From: Clostridia bacterium UC5.1-1D10
GTDB lineage: Bacteria; Bacillota; Clostridia; Lachnospirales; Anaerotignaceae
NCBI GenBank assembly: GCA_001304995.1
Contig: BBZU01000023.1
Span: 1 to 39,797 of the forward strand
Length of the DNA: 39,797 bases
Direction: 5' to 3'
Shown: positions 16,527 through 24,627 of the stretch, in pieces
Numbering within the stretch: position 1 is the stretch's first letter
How the letters are laid out: each line of letters starts with the position of its first letter
The notes under the pieces: generated by a model
Told to the model about the DNA's origin: nothing
Databases searched by the model: none
The model's input: only the letters and a program-made list of their open reading frames with translations
Made by a program: the position numbers and the translations under genes

Positions 16527-17191
16527 ATGGAAATATCATCTTTTCTGAAAATGTGGATGGATGTCTGGAATGAGGCAGAGAAAAAGGGGCTGAAGATGCC
16601 AGAGGAAGCGGTGGCTTTTCAGAAAAAAGAAGCGGGAAATGATGAAGTTATGAAAGAAATCATCAAGTTTTTGCCGAAAAGGGATTTTCTGTCAGAGGAT
16701 GAGAAAACAACAGCGGATTCCTTGGAGAAGATTGGTTCTCAAAAAAATTTGATGGCGATTTTGGAAAAAGGACAGACAGAAAAAGAAAGCATTTCTTTTT
16801 TGGAAGAGAGAAAAAAGAAGATTGCTGCCAATATGGAAGTTGTTGGAGAGAGAATACAGGAAAGTAGACAGGGGAAGGCAGAAGAAGTTTTTGGATGGAA
16901 CAGTCTGAAAGAACTGCAAAAATGCCGACGGAGATGGCTGGAACAGGAATGGAAAAAATGGGAGAAACACTGCTTTTACCGATATTTGCAGCAGATGGTA
17001 CAGAAGGAGAAATTCTGCGGCTGCTGCGGCAATGGCAGAAAAAAGAGAATACTGCTGAAGCATCGCAGCAGATTTCCATTTCCATTGGGCAGGTGCGGGA
17101 AAGCGCCGATGTGAATCAGGTTATGGAGGCATTGACGGCAAAACTGCGGGAAGCCCATCTTTCCGGCGCGAGAAAGGCAAGAGGGGGTTAA
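16527..17191 (+). CDS. Very short tape-measure-like protein, one frame break
   Basis: At the tape-measure position, directly after the chaperone with its frameshift. About 221 residues if one T is added to the T5 run at 16888-16892, joining FLEERKKKIAANMEVVGERI to MEQSERTAKMPTEMAGTGM. The middle is a charged helix. The C-terminus SISIGQVRESADVNQVMEAL plus TAKLREAH resembles the end of PBSX-type tape measures. Normal tape measures are several times longer and have hydrophobic segments, absent here. It may be an internally deleted remnant or an unusual short ruler. Unrepaired, the first frame ends at 17114. Family assignment is uncertain. Confidence 0.55.
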
Positions 17192-17194
17192 GGA

Positions 17195-17533
17195 ATGATA
17201 GAGTTATTGAAGGAAATTGCTTTGGAGGCTGCGGACAGAGGCAGTATGGCGGATTTTTGTACGGGAACCGTTGTAGCGGCGGCACCCCTTTCCATTCAAA
17301 TTGAAAATGGCCCTTTGCTGCCAGAGCGGTTTTTACTTTTGAGCAGAAATGTGACGGAGCATGAGGAGTTGGGGCAGATTCGCACATGGACAGAGGCGGA
17401 AGGAGACCGATGGTCTTTTTACCGCATGATTCGAGGAACAGCTTTGCAGGATGGAGAAAAAGTGCTGATGGCAAAGACAGCAGGGGGACAGCAGTATATT
17501 GTGCTGGACAGAGTGAAAGGAGGAGGGCAATGA
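17195..17533 (+). CDS. DUF2577 baseplate-associated protein (XkdR/YqbR-like)
   Basis: A 112-residue protein with a small strand-rich fold: FCTGTVVAAAPLSIQIENGP, then LPERFLLLSRNVTEHE and a closing strand GEKVLMAKTAGGQQYIVLDR. This is the pattern of DUF2577 proteins found between tape measure and XkdS in PBSX and skin. Frame intact. The stop overlaps the next start (ATGA at 17530). Confidence 0.8.
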   Translation: MIELLKEIALEAADRGSMADFCTGTVVAAAPLSIQIENGPLLPERFLLLSRNVTEHEELGQIRTWTEAEGDRWSFYRMIRGTALQDGEKVLMAKTAGGQQYIVLDRVKGGGQ

Positions 17534-17927
17534 TTCCCACAGGAACGGAACGATTGATACTGGATACATCAGCGCATATGCCCTCCATGACATATCGTAT
17601 GTCAGAAGAAAAAAGGAAGTTCGTGGGGCTTTGGACGGCATGGAAGCGGTGAAACAGGCCGTTTACAAGATATTGCAGACGGAACGGTACAAATATGTCA
17701 TCTATGACTGGAATTATGGTGTGGAGCTGGAAGACCTTTTTGGAAAAGCAGTCAGTTTTGTGATTCCGGAGCTGCAAAGAAGAATCACAGAGGCGCTTCT
17801 TGCTGATGACCGTATCGAAGCGGTGACGGATTTTTCTTTTCAAACGGAAAAGGGCAGTGTGACGGCGACTTTTCGGGTGCAGACTATATGGGGGGATTTG
17901 GAGGCAGAAAGGACGGTGGAAATCTGA
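17530..17927 (+). CDS. DUF2634 baseplate wedge protein (XkdS/YqbS-like), one frame break
   Basis: Belongs to the gp25/W-like wedge group of contractile tails. The N-terminus MIPTGTERLILDTSAHMPSM is joined to DGMEAVKQAVYKILQTERYK and YVIYDWNYGVELEDLFGK by adding one A to the A6 run at 17609-17614. ATERYxxxIYxxNYGxEL is the hallmark of the family. Corrected length is about 132 residues. Without the repair the first frame stops at 17652. It touches the baseplate J gene with no gap. Confidence 0.87.
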
Positions 17928-18995
17928 ATGTACGAAAGCTATGAAGAATTGATGGAAAGAAAACTGGCAATGACCCAGGACAAAAGGGACAGACGGCAGG
18001 GGAGTCTGATCTTTGATGCCATGGGGCCAAACGCGGCAGAAACAGCGGCTTTTTATGCGGATCTGACCATGCTGGAAAACAGAACCTTTGCGGATACGGC
18101 AACTGGGGATGATTTGACCAGACGATGTGCGGAACGAGGTGTCATGCGAAAAGAGGCAACCAAGGCGACTTTTTACGGAAGTTTTACAGATGCAGAAGGA
18201 GAAGCCTATCCGCTGAAACAGGGAGAGCGGTTTTACCTGGAGCCTTATTACTATCAGGTTCTTATGGAAGAAAACGGCAGAGTGGTGCTGGAATGCGAAA
18301 CAGCCGGAGAGGACGGCAACAGTTATTTGGGGACGCTGCTGCCAGTGAACCATCTGGAAGGGTTGGCAGAGGCGAAACTGACGGAACTGCGGACAGACGG
18401 TGAGGATGCAGAAAGCGACGATATGCTGCGGAAACGGTATATGGACAGTTTTTCGGCTGATGCGTTTGGGGGAAATATTGCGGACTACAAGCTGAAAGTT
18501 GGGGCTTTGCAGAATGTGGGCGGCGTGAAAGTCTATCCCGTATGGCAGGGCGGCGGTACTGTAAAGTTAGTCATCATCGACCAAGGGTGGAAAGCGCCCA
18601 CCGAAATGGAACTGGAGGCTTTGCAGAAAGAAATCGACCCGGAGAAGCGGGGAGAAGGATATGGGCTTGCACCCATCGGGCACAAAGTAACAGTGGAAGG
18701 TGTAACAGAAGTCAAATGCAATATTTCCATGGAGATCACCTGGCAGGCGGATGCTGACACGGAAAGCGGCAAACGTGAGATACAGGAAAGAATTGAAGCA
18801 TATCTTCTGGAGCTGCGAAAGACATGGGCAGAGGCGGAATATCTCATTGTCAGAATCAGTTATCTGGAATCGGCGGCTCTTGCTGCGACAGGAGTGCTGG
18901 ATGTGCAGAACTGTACCATCAATGGACAGGAAAGTAATTTGCAGATGCAGGCGGATGAAATTCCTGTTCTGGAAGGATTTGAGGTGGTGACATGA
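17928..18995 (+). CDS. Baseplate J family protein (XkdT/YqbT-like)
   Basis: A 355-residue wedge protein of the contractile baseplate. It has the usual order: ESYEELMERKLAMTQDKRDR, GSLIFDAMGPNAAETAAFYA, TATGDDLTRRCAERGVMRKE, then SDDMLRKRYMDSFSADAFGG with NIADYKLKVGALQNVGGVKV, PVWQGGGTVKLVIIDQGW and a late ATGVLDVQNCTINGQ. The frame is intact and the start is ATG 17928 right after the XkdS stop. The stop overlaps the XkdU start (ATGA). Confidence 0.92.
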   Translation: MYESYEELMERKLAMTQDKRDRRQGSLIFDAMGPNAAETAAFYADLTMLENRTFADTATGDDLTRRCAERGVMRKEATKATFYGSFTDAEGEAYPLKQGERFYLEPYYYQVLMEENGRVVLECETAGEDGNSYLGTLLPVNHLEGLAEAKLTELRTDGEDAESDDMLRKRYMDSFSADAFGGNIADYKLKVGALQNVGGVKVYPVWQGGGTVKLVIIDQGWKAPTEMELEALQKEIDPEKRGEGYGLAPIGHKVTVEGVTEVKCNISMEITWQADADTESGKREIQERIEAYLLELRKTWAEAEYLIVRISYLESAALAATGVLDVQNCTINGQESNLQMQADEIPVLEGFEVVT

Positions 18996-19571
18996 CGGCA
19001 CAGAGATATTTACGGTATTTACCTGACTTTTTGGCGGAATATGCGGAATTTCAGAAACTGGGAGAAATAGAAGGAGAAATTCTGGAAGAAGAAGCCAAGG
19101 CAAAGCAGGAGATGGAGCAGGATCAATGGATTTTGACTGCTACAAGAAAAGGGCTTTTGCGCAGGGCTGTCATGATGGGGCTCTTCGTATCGGAAACAGA
19201 AGATACGGAAACTTTGCGGGAAAGGGTGCTTTCTTACTGGAACAGCAGGCGGCCATACACATTTTTTTATGATGCAGGAATGGCTGGATACTTTTTGCGG
19301 TGCAGGGAATTATCAAGCGAAGCTGGATCATGGAGCTTATCGGCTGACCATTGTGCTGGAGCTGAAAGAAAAGCAAAAGAAGGAACAGATTTTGTCATAC
19401 TGGAAGACATTGATTCCGGCAAATCTGGTCTTTGAGGTACTGTTCAATACCAATACCCATGGAAAAGTGGGAGCACTGAATCATGGAGAGCTGAAAGAAA
19501 GCGGCTGGACTTATGGAGAGATTCCTTTTGCGGATCTGTCTGGATATATGAAAGTATCAGAATATGTTTAG
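18992..19571 (+). CDS. DUF2313/YmfQ-like baseplate protein (XkdU-like), one frame break
   Basis: The last prophage gene. RYLRYLPDFLAEYAEFQKLG and the following DTETLRERVLSYWNSRRPYT are followed in another frame by MMQEWLDTFCGAGNYQAKLD and YRLTIVLELKEKQKKEQILS, with ANLVFEVLFNTNTHG at the end. Removing one T from the T7 run near 19262-19268 joins them (YTFFMMQEWL) into about 192 residues, normal for XkdU. In PBSX this gene is followed by tail fibre and lysis genes; here a terminator follows and then host genes. Confidence 0.87.
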
Positions 19572-19596
19572 AATACATGGGTTTGTTTTTCGGAAG

Positions 19597-19637
19597 AAAC
19601 GGAAAGGATTGAATAAAAAATCTTTTCCGTTTTTTCT
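19597..19637 (+). terminator. Terminator closing the prophage operon
   Basis: AACGGAAAGGATT pairs with AATCTTTTCCGTT (one G-T pair, loop of about 8 bases), followed by a T-rich tract to 19637. Confidence 0.82.
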
Positions 19638-19700
19638 TTGTCGGAAAAATGATATTTTTCTTAAAATCCCTTTGAAAGCCTGACTTTTTTGGAAAAAGAC

Positions 19701-19729
19701 TTGCAGGCAGAGCGGTAGTATGATACAAT
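19701..19729 (+). promoter_or_regulatory. Promoter of secG
   Basis: TTGCAG (19701-19706), 17 bases, TACAAT (19724-19729). Confidence 0.7.
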
Positions 19730-19798
19730 ACTTTTACTGTTTGAAAATGAGAATGGTTTTTTGTGACCATTACAAATAATATTGGGAGGTTTTGACAC

Positions 19799-20041
19799 AT
19801 GGCAACACTTGGTTTAGTATTATCCGTTGTAATGATTATTCTGTCTGTATTACTGTGCATTATCATTCTGTTACAGTCCAAACGTTCTGCTGGTCTGGGC
19901 GCAATTGGCGGCGGCGGCAGCGGAGACACATACTGGAGCAAAAATAAAGGCAGTTCCATGGAAGGCGCTTTGGAAAGATACACAAAAATCGGCGGCGCTC
20001 TGTTCATGATTCTGGCACTGGTAATCAATCTGATTGGATAA
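19799..20041 (+). CDS. secG: Preprotein translocase subunit SecG
   Basis: Small membrane subunit of the SecYEG channel. Its 80 residues hold two hydrophobic helices (about 5-25 and 58-78) with the SecG loop between them, including QSKRSAGLGAIGGGG and a DTYWSKNKG segment. ATG 19799 follows GGGAGGT. The gene order secG-rnr-smpB-ssrA is a conserved Firmicutes arrangement and confirms the call. It has its own promoter and terminator. Confidence 0.95.
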   Translation: MATLGLVLSVVMIILSVLLCIIILLQSKRSAGLGAIGGGGSGDTYWSKNKGSSMEGALERYTKIGGALFMILALVINLIG

Positions 20042-20051
20042 GAACGAGCGA

Positions 20052-20078
20052 GGGATGCAGAAATGCGTCCCTTTTTTT
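20052..20078 (+). terminator. Terminator of secG
   Basis: GGGATGCA (20052-20059) pairs with TGCGTCCC (20064-20071) with one G-T pair, GAAA tetraloop, then seven T. RNase R can be read through or start from a promoter I did not identify. Confidence 0.88.
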
Positions 20079-20106
20079 GTAGAAAGAAAGGAGAAAAGGA
20101 GGAACT

Positions 20107-22254
20107 ATGGAGAAAGAACAATTACAGGAAAGAAAAAGAACGCATTCTGGAATGTATGAAAAGTCCGGCATATGTACCCATGAAACGAAAAGACATGCGT
20201 GTGCTGTTGGGTGTGCCGGAAGAAGATCGGACATATTTTGAACAAATCATCGCAGAACTCATCGATGAAGGAAAAATATTTGAAACAAAAAGAGGAAAAT
20301 TGGCTGTACCGGAAGCTTTGCAGATGGCAACAGGAACATTCATCAGTCATGCAAAGGGCTTTGGTTTTGTAACACCAGATGAAGGCGGTGCGGATATTTT
20401 CATTCCCGCGTCAGAAACCAACGGTGCTTTGCAGAAAGACAGAGTGCTGTATAAAGTGACCGGTGGCGGCGGCAGCGGCAGAAAAGCAGAAGGTACCATT
20501 ATTCGCGTGCTGGAAAGAGGCATGACCCGTCTGGTTGGTCTCTTTGAACAGGTGAAAGGCTTCGGCTTTGTCACAGCAGACGACAAAAAGGTCGCAAAAG
20601 ATATTTTCATTTCCAGAGAAAATACCATGGGTGCAGTGACTGGGCATAAAGTTGTGGTAGAAATCACAGACTACGGTGAAGACAGACGGAATCCAGAAGG
20701 GAAGATCATTGAGATTCTGGGGCACATCAACGACCCCGGTGTGGATATTCTTTCTGTAATCCGCAGATATGAACTGCCTGTGGAATTCCCTGATGAAGTG
20801 TATCAGGAAATCGAAAATGTGGAATTGGAAATCAATGAAAAAGAAATGATGGGCAGAGAAGATTTGCGCAATGTACTGACCATCACCATCGATGGGGAAG
20901 ATTCCAAAGACTTGGACGACGCTGTTTCCCTGACAAAACTGGATAACGGAAATTATGAACTGGGTGTGCATATTGCGGACGTTTCCCATTATGTGCAGGA
21001 ACATACTGCTTTGGACAAAGAGGCTTACGAAAGAGGTACCAGTGTGTATCTGGTAGATCGGGTGATTCCTATGCTGCCCCATAAGCTGAGCAACGGCATT
21101 TGTTCCCTGAATCCTCATGAAGATCGCCTTGCACTGAGCTGCATCATGGAAATCGACCACAGAGGGTATGTGGTGAACCACCGTGTAGTCAACTCTGTGA
21201 TTTATTCCGATTACCGCATGACCTACACAGCCGTAAGGGAGATTCTGGAGGACAAGACACCGGAACTTTTGGAAAAATATGCGGAAATCGTTCCCATGTT
21301 GGAAGAAATGAATGAACTCAGAGAAATTCTGGTGGCAAAACGGAAAAAACGCGGTTCTGTAAACTTTGATCTGCCGGAATCAAAATCATTTTGGACGAGC
21401 AGGGTAAACCCATTGACATCAAGCCCTATGATCGGAATATTGCCACAAACCTCATTGAGGAATTTATGTTGGTCTGCAACGAAACCGTTGCGGAAAACTT
21501 CTTCTGGCAGGAAATTCCCTTTGTGTTCCGCTCCCATCAGGAGCCTGACGGAGAAAAAACAGAAAAAATGGAACAGTTCATCCGTGGCTTTGGCTATCGT
21601 GTGAAGAAGAAAGACGGAGAAATCCATCCCAGAGAAATCCAGCGGGTGCTGGCAGAAGCGGAAGGCAAGCCGGAAGAACGTATCATCACTCGCATGGTGC
21701 TGCGCAGCATGATGCAGGCAAGATACACAGCGGATAATCAGGGACATTTTGGTCTGGCGGCAAAATATTACTGCCACTTCACATCACCCATACGCCGTTA
21801 TCCTGACTTGGAAATCCATCGTCTCATCAAACTCACATTGGCAGGAGAAATGAGCGGCAAACGGGAACAGTCTTATCGGAAGAAAATGCCGGACATTGCC
21901 CAGCATTGTTCCAAGCGTGAACGTGTGGCAGAGGACGCCGAACGGGATACAGATGCACTGAAGAAAGTAGAATTCATGCTGGATAAAATCGGTGAAACTT
22001 ATGAAGGCATCATTTCCGGCGTTACCAACTGGGGTATTTATGTGGAACTGGCAAACACCGTGGAAGGTATGGTTGCTCTGAATCAGCTGGATGATGACTA
22101 TTATGAATTTGACGACAGAAACATGCAGGTAGTAGGCAAGAGAGGTGGAAAGATTTATCGCCTTGGCGATGCTGTGCAGGTGACTGTGGCAAAAGTATCC
22201 AAAGAATTGGGAACCATTGATTTTGTATTCGCGGAAGAAGCCTTTGAATTTTAA
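20107..22254 (+). CDS. rnr: Ribonuclease R, two frame breaks
   Basis: A 3'-5' exoribonuclease that degrades structured RNA and works with tmRNA. ATG 20107 is set by AAAGGAGG; one A must be removed from the A5 run 20133-20137 to join MEKEQLQERK to ERILECMKSP. Two cold-shock-like domains follow (GTFISHAKGFGFVTPDEGG and GLFEQVKGFGFVTADDKK), then the RNB catalytic motif GEDSKDLDDAVSL with HIADVSHYV. A second break at 21382-21385 needs one more A (LPESKIILDEQG). Later come HFTSPIRRYPDLEIHRLI and an S1 domain (YEGIISGVTNWGIYVEL). The corrected length is 715 residues, normal. As this gene is well conserved, the breaks are probably sequence errors. Confidence 0.92.
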
Positions 22255-22265
22255 ATGATTATCTG

Positions 22266-22304
22266 GTCAAAAGCTGGAATCCGATGATGATTTCAGCTTT
22301 TGAC
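22266..22304 (+). terminator. Long hairpin after rnr
   Basis: GTCAAAAGCTGGAAT (22266-22280) pairs with ATTTCAGCTTTTGAC (22290-22304) over 15 bp with one G-T pair. No T run follows directly, so it may stabilise the rnr mRNA end as well as, or instead of, terminating. Confidence 0.55.
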
Positions 22305-22417
22305 GGAGATTTTTCCTGTATGGAGGTTGCTTCTTTGGCAGAATATATGGAAGAAATGTATTTCGAGATTTGCGAAAGCTGTCATATTTCTTTCGAAATT
22401 TGTAACAGAAACGTCAT

Positions 22418-22445
22418 TTGATTTTTTTGGAATCTGTGATATAAT
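22418..22445 (+). promoter_or_regulatory. Promoter of smpB-ssrA
   Basis: TTGATT (22418-22423), 16 bases, perfect TATAAT (22440-22445). The 190 bases between the rnr stop and this site hold no gene that I can support. Confidence 0.65.
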
Positions 22446-22494
22446 CTATCATGCAGAAGAAAACGCAAAAAGTAGACAGAACGGAAGTGAACCA

Positions 22495-22968
22495 ATGGCA
22501 AAGGGAAACGGCACAAAGCTGATCGCACAGAATAAAAAAGCATATCATGATTATTTTATCGAAGACGTGTATCAGGCAGGCATTTCTCTCGTTGGCACAG
22601 AAGTGAAAAGTCTGCGGGCTGGCAAATGCAGTCTGAAGGAAAGCTTTATCCGCATTGAAAATGGGCAGGCTTTCATTATGAACATGCATATCAGTCCTTA
22701 TGAACAGGGGAATATCTTCAATAAAGATCCTCTGCGCACCAGACGTTTGCTGCTGCACAAAAACGAAATCCGCAAGATCGCCGCACAGGTGCAGGCTGCC
22801 GGATATACGGTGGTACCTTTGAAGGTCTACTTCGACCGCAGTCTGGTAAAAGTGGATATCGCGCTGGCAAAAGGTAAAAAACTCTATGACAAGCGTGAGA
22901 CCATTGCCAAAAACGACATGCGTCGTCAGGCGGAAAAAGAGTTTAAGATTCGTAATCTTACTTTATAA
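22495..22968 (+). CDS. smpB: tmRNA-binding protein SmpB
   Basis: Binds tmRNA and guides it into stalled ribosomes. The 157 residues match the family throughout: [68 protein letters not shown], and the C-terminal [20 protein letters not shown] with a basic tail. ATG 22495 is chosen from the family start [16 protein letters not shown]; the frame is open further upstream, but that part overlaps the promoter. The tmRNA gene begins 8 bases after the stop. Confidence 0.96.
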   Translation: MAKGNGTKLIAQNKKAYHDYFIEDVYQAGISLVGTEVKSLRAGKCSLKESFIRIENGQAFIMNMHISPYEQGNIFNKDPLRTRRLLLHKNEIRKIAAQVQAAGYTVVPLKVYFDRSLVKVDIALAKGKKLYDKRETIAKNDMRRQAEKEFKIRNLTL

Positions 22969-22975
22969 GACACAC

Positions 22976-23329
22976 GGGGATGTAATGGTTTCGACGGGAG
23001 TCTTGAAAGTAGGGATAGCCATCCGCAGGCCGGTGAACTGCGTCATCAAGCCGGAAACTTTTCTAAAAAGAAACGACAACAATAAATTAGCATACGCTGC
23101 CTAATTGCGGCAGCTGTCAACCCCCGGATTCCTGCCGCCGGGGAGCTTGGCATCGACTTGGCGGGGCACTTTTTCGCTTAAGCTTTGCGGCGGAAAAAGA
23201 CTCATGAAGCTACCAAGGAACATAGCCTGTCATTCGGCGATGGTCTGAGGGAATTCTAAAAGACTGACTGTGATGGGAGAAGTTCTTACAGATGGGTTTT
23301 CGGACAGGGGTTCGACTCCCTCATCTCCA
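22976..23329 (+). ncRNA. ssrA: Transfer-messenger RNA (tmRNA)
   Basis: Rescues stalled ribosomes and tags the unfinished protein. The 5' end GGGGATG (22976-22982) pairs with CATCTCC near 23322-23328 as the acceptor stem, followed by discriminator A; the T-arm has GGTTCGACTCC. GTAATGGTTTCGACGGGAGT near the 5' end is the standard tmRNA signature. The tag frame ends NDNNKLAYAA and TAA 23102-23104, so the tag ends LAYAA, not the more usual LAA. The exact resume codon just before Asn (23072) is not certain. CCA is not encoded after the discriminator. Confidence 0.95.
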
Positions 23330-23402
23330 TTCTGAGAACAAAATAAACTTTGCTGTATGAAGCGGCAAAAGGGGATTTTATCTCGATTTGTTCCAAAAAT
23401 TG

Positions 23403-23428
23403 CGCAGAAGATTTCTTCTGCGTTTTTT
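23403..23428 (+). terminator. Terminator of ssrA
   Basis: CGCAGAAG (23403-23410), loop ATTT, CTTCTGCG (23415-23422), then six T. Confidence 0.92.
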
Positions 23429-23459
23429 GGATAATTTATGCGAAAAAAGGGGGATTTAC

Positions 23460-24446
23460 ATGAGAAAGAAATTATCATTGTTGTTTATGGCGCTTTTTCT
23501 GTTTATGGGCGTACCGCAGATGGCGCAGGCAGCAGAATATCCGTATGAGGTAGAAGTCAATCTGACACAGAATGTGGTTACTGTTTATAAAAAAGATGCC
23601 GCTGGGAAGTATACGGTGCCTGACCGCGCCTTTGTCTGCTCCGTAGGCCCTGCTACACCCACCGGTACATTCCGTACAACAGATAAATATGTATGGCGTG
23701 CCCTGTTCGGCAATGTTTACGGACAGTATGCCACACGTATCACCGGCAGCATCCTGTTCCATTCCGTACCTTATTATACTATGTACGATAAAGGCTCTCT
23801 GGAATATCTGGAATATAACAAATTGGGGACATCTGCTTCCATGGGATGTGTGCGTCTGACTGTGGAAAACGCAAGATGGATTTATGATAACTGTCCTGCG
23901 GGTACTACCATCCGTATGGTGAAGAACAACAATCCTTTGCCCATCCAGCCGGAACAGCCCCAGAAGCTGAATGTCAATGATACAAAGCTGAGAGGCTGGG
24001 ATCCAACAGACCCTGATCCCGCAAACCCTTGGCATAAAGTTCTGCCAGACCATGCCAGGATGGAAAGCATCAATGTCAAAAGCCCCAGAAGCAGTTTTGC
24101 TGTGGACGCTTTTTATGGCGGCGGTACTTATTATCTGACAGCAGATGATGCCAGCAGAGTATTTGCGCAGTTGGGCAAAACCATTTCTCTGCCTGTTTCT
24201 CCTGCTGATACCACCCGCGCCATGGGAACTTCCAAGATCACATACCAAGGGAAAACAACAGAAGTATCCTATTGTATTTATGAAGGAAAAACATATTACA
24301 AGCTGCGGGATCTGGCTGTGATGACAGAAACAGATATTTCCTGGAATGCGCAGACAGAAGATATTGTTCTTTCTGATGCCAAGGAGCCAAGCTGGTTGAA
24401 TCGCGTATTGATCCGCAGAAATCTGGCGGTAGAACTCTCCGCATAA
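23460..24446 (+). CDS. Secreted L,D-transpeptidase (YkuD) with a copper-amine-oxidase-N-like C-terminal domain
   Basis: Makes 3-3 cross-links in peptidoglycan or anchors proteins to it. A signal peptide of about 24 residues ends ...QMAQA before AEYPYEVEVNLTQNVVTVYK. The YkuD domain (about 25-165) has His101 in LFHSVPYY and Cys130 in GTSASMGCVRL, the catalytic pair. After a proline-rich linker (NPLPIQPEQPQK), residues about 215-320 have the two-strand-helix look of copper-amine-oxidase-N/stalk domains (TYYLTADDASRVFAQLGKTI, YYKLRDLAVMTETD, WNAQTEDIVLSD), probably a wall or protein-binding module. The start follows AAAAGGGGG. 328 residues, frame intact. Confidence 0.88.
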   Translation: MRKKLSLLFMALFLFMGVPQMAQAAEYPYEVEVNLTQNVVTVYKKDAAGKYTVPDRAFVCSVGPATPTGTFRTTDKYVWRALFGNVYGQYATRITGSILFHSVPYYTMYDKGSLEYLEYNKLGTSASMGCVRLTVENARWIYDNCPAGTTIRMVKNNNPLPIQPEQPQKLNVNDTKLRGWDPTDPDPANPWHKVLPDHARMESINVKSPRSSFAVDAFYGGGTYYLTADDASRVFAQLGKTISLPVSPADTTRAMGTSKITYQGKTTEVSYCIYEGKTYYKLRDLAVMTETDISWNAQTEDIVLSDAKEPSWLNRVLIRRNLAVELSA

Positions 24447-24460
24447 TAATGAGAAACAAA

Positions 24461-24490
24461 GCCTGCATGATTTCGTCATGCGGGCTTTTT
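24461..24490 (+). terminator. Terminator of the L,D-transpeptidase gene
   Basis: GCCTGCATGA (24461-24470), loop TTTCG, TCATGCGGGC (24476-24485), then five T. Confidence 0.9.
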
Positions 24491-24565
24491 CTATGGCTTC
24501 TTGGGAATCATATTTTGGGATTTCTTAAAAAATCTGTCAATTATACTAATTTTTCAGTGGTTTTG

Positions 24566-24594
24566 TTGATTTTTCCTCGTCATTGTGGTATGAT
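24566..24594 (+). promoter_or_regulatory. Promoter of the membrane-anchored secreted protein gene
   Basis: TTGATT (24566-24571), 17 bases, TATGAT (24589-24594). Confidence 0.7.
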
Positions 24595-24627
24595 GCTCGG
24601 GAAAAACCCAAAGAAAGAGGGAAAAAT

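Larger units (their letters stand above)
4756..19637. mobile_element. Reduced PBSX/skin-like contractile-tail prophage
   Basis: From a self-cleaving repressor (4756-5387, minus) to the terminator at 19597-19637, the gene order follows Bacillus PBSX and skin: late regulator, xtmA, xtmB, portal, Gp20-type scaffold, capsid, connectors, XkdK sheath, XkdM tube, XkdN, XkdP, XkdQ, XkdR, XkdS, XkdT, XkdU. Absent are integrase or recombinase, excisionase, replication genes, a normal-length tape measure, tail fibre, holin and amidase. No direct repeats that could be attachment sites were seen at the edges. The element sits between host genes (LysM gene and secG) and both sides are closed by terminators. 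Base composition does not differ obviously from the host. It may be a decaying prophage or a domesticated particle maker. Confidence 0.85.

Noticed and set aside
4680-19800. Attachment-site direct repeats at the prophage edges
   Set aside because: I compared both edges by eye and found no shared run longer than chance; there is also no integrase.
20063-20106. Upstream start for RNase R
   Set aside because: This ATG is inside the secG terminator stem and has no ribosome-binding site; 20107 has a strong one.
22300-22494. N-terminal extension of SmpB
   Set aside because: It runs through the promoter, and the family start MAKGNGTK is at 22495.
22976-23329. tmRNA as the integration site of the prophage
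   Set aside because: ssrA is a common target, but the prophage ends 3.3 kb upstream, before secG, and ssrA is intact with no duplicated end.
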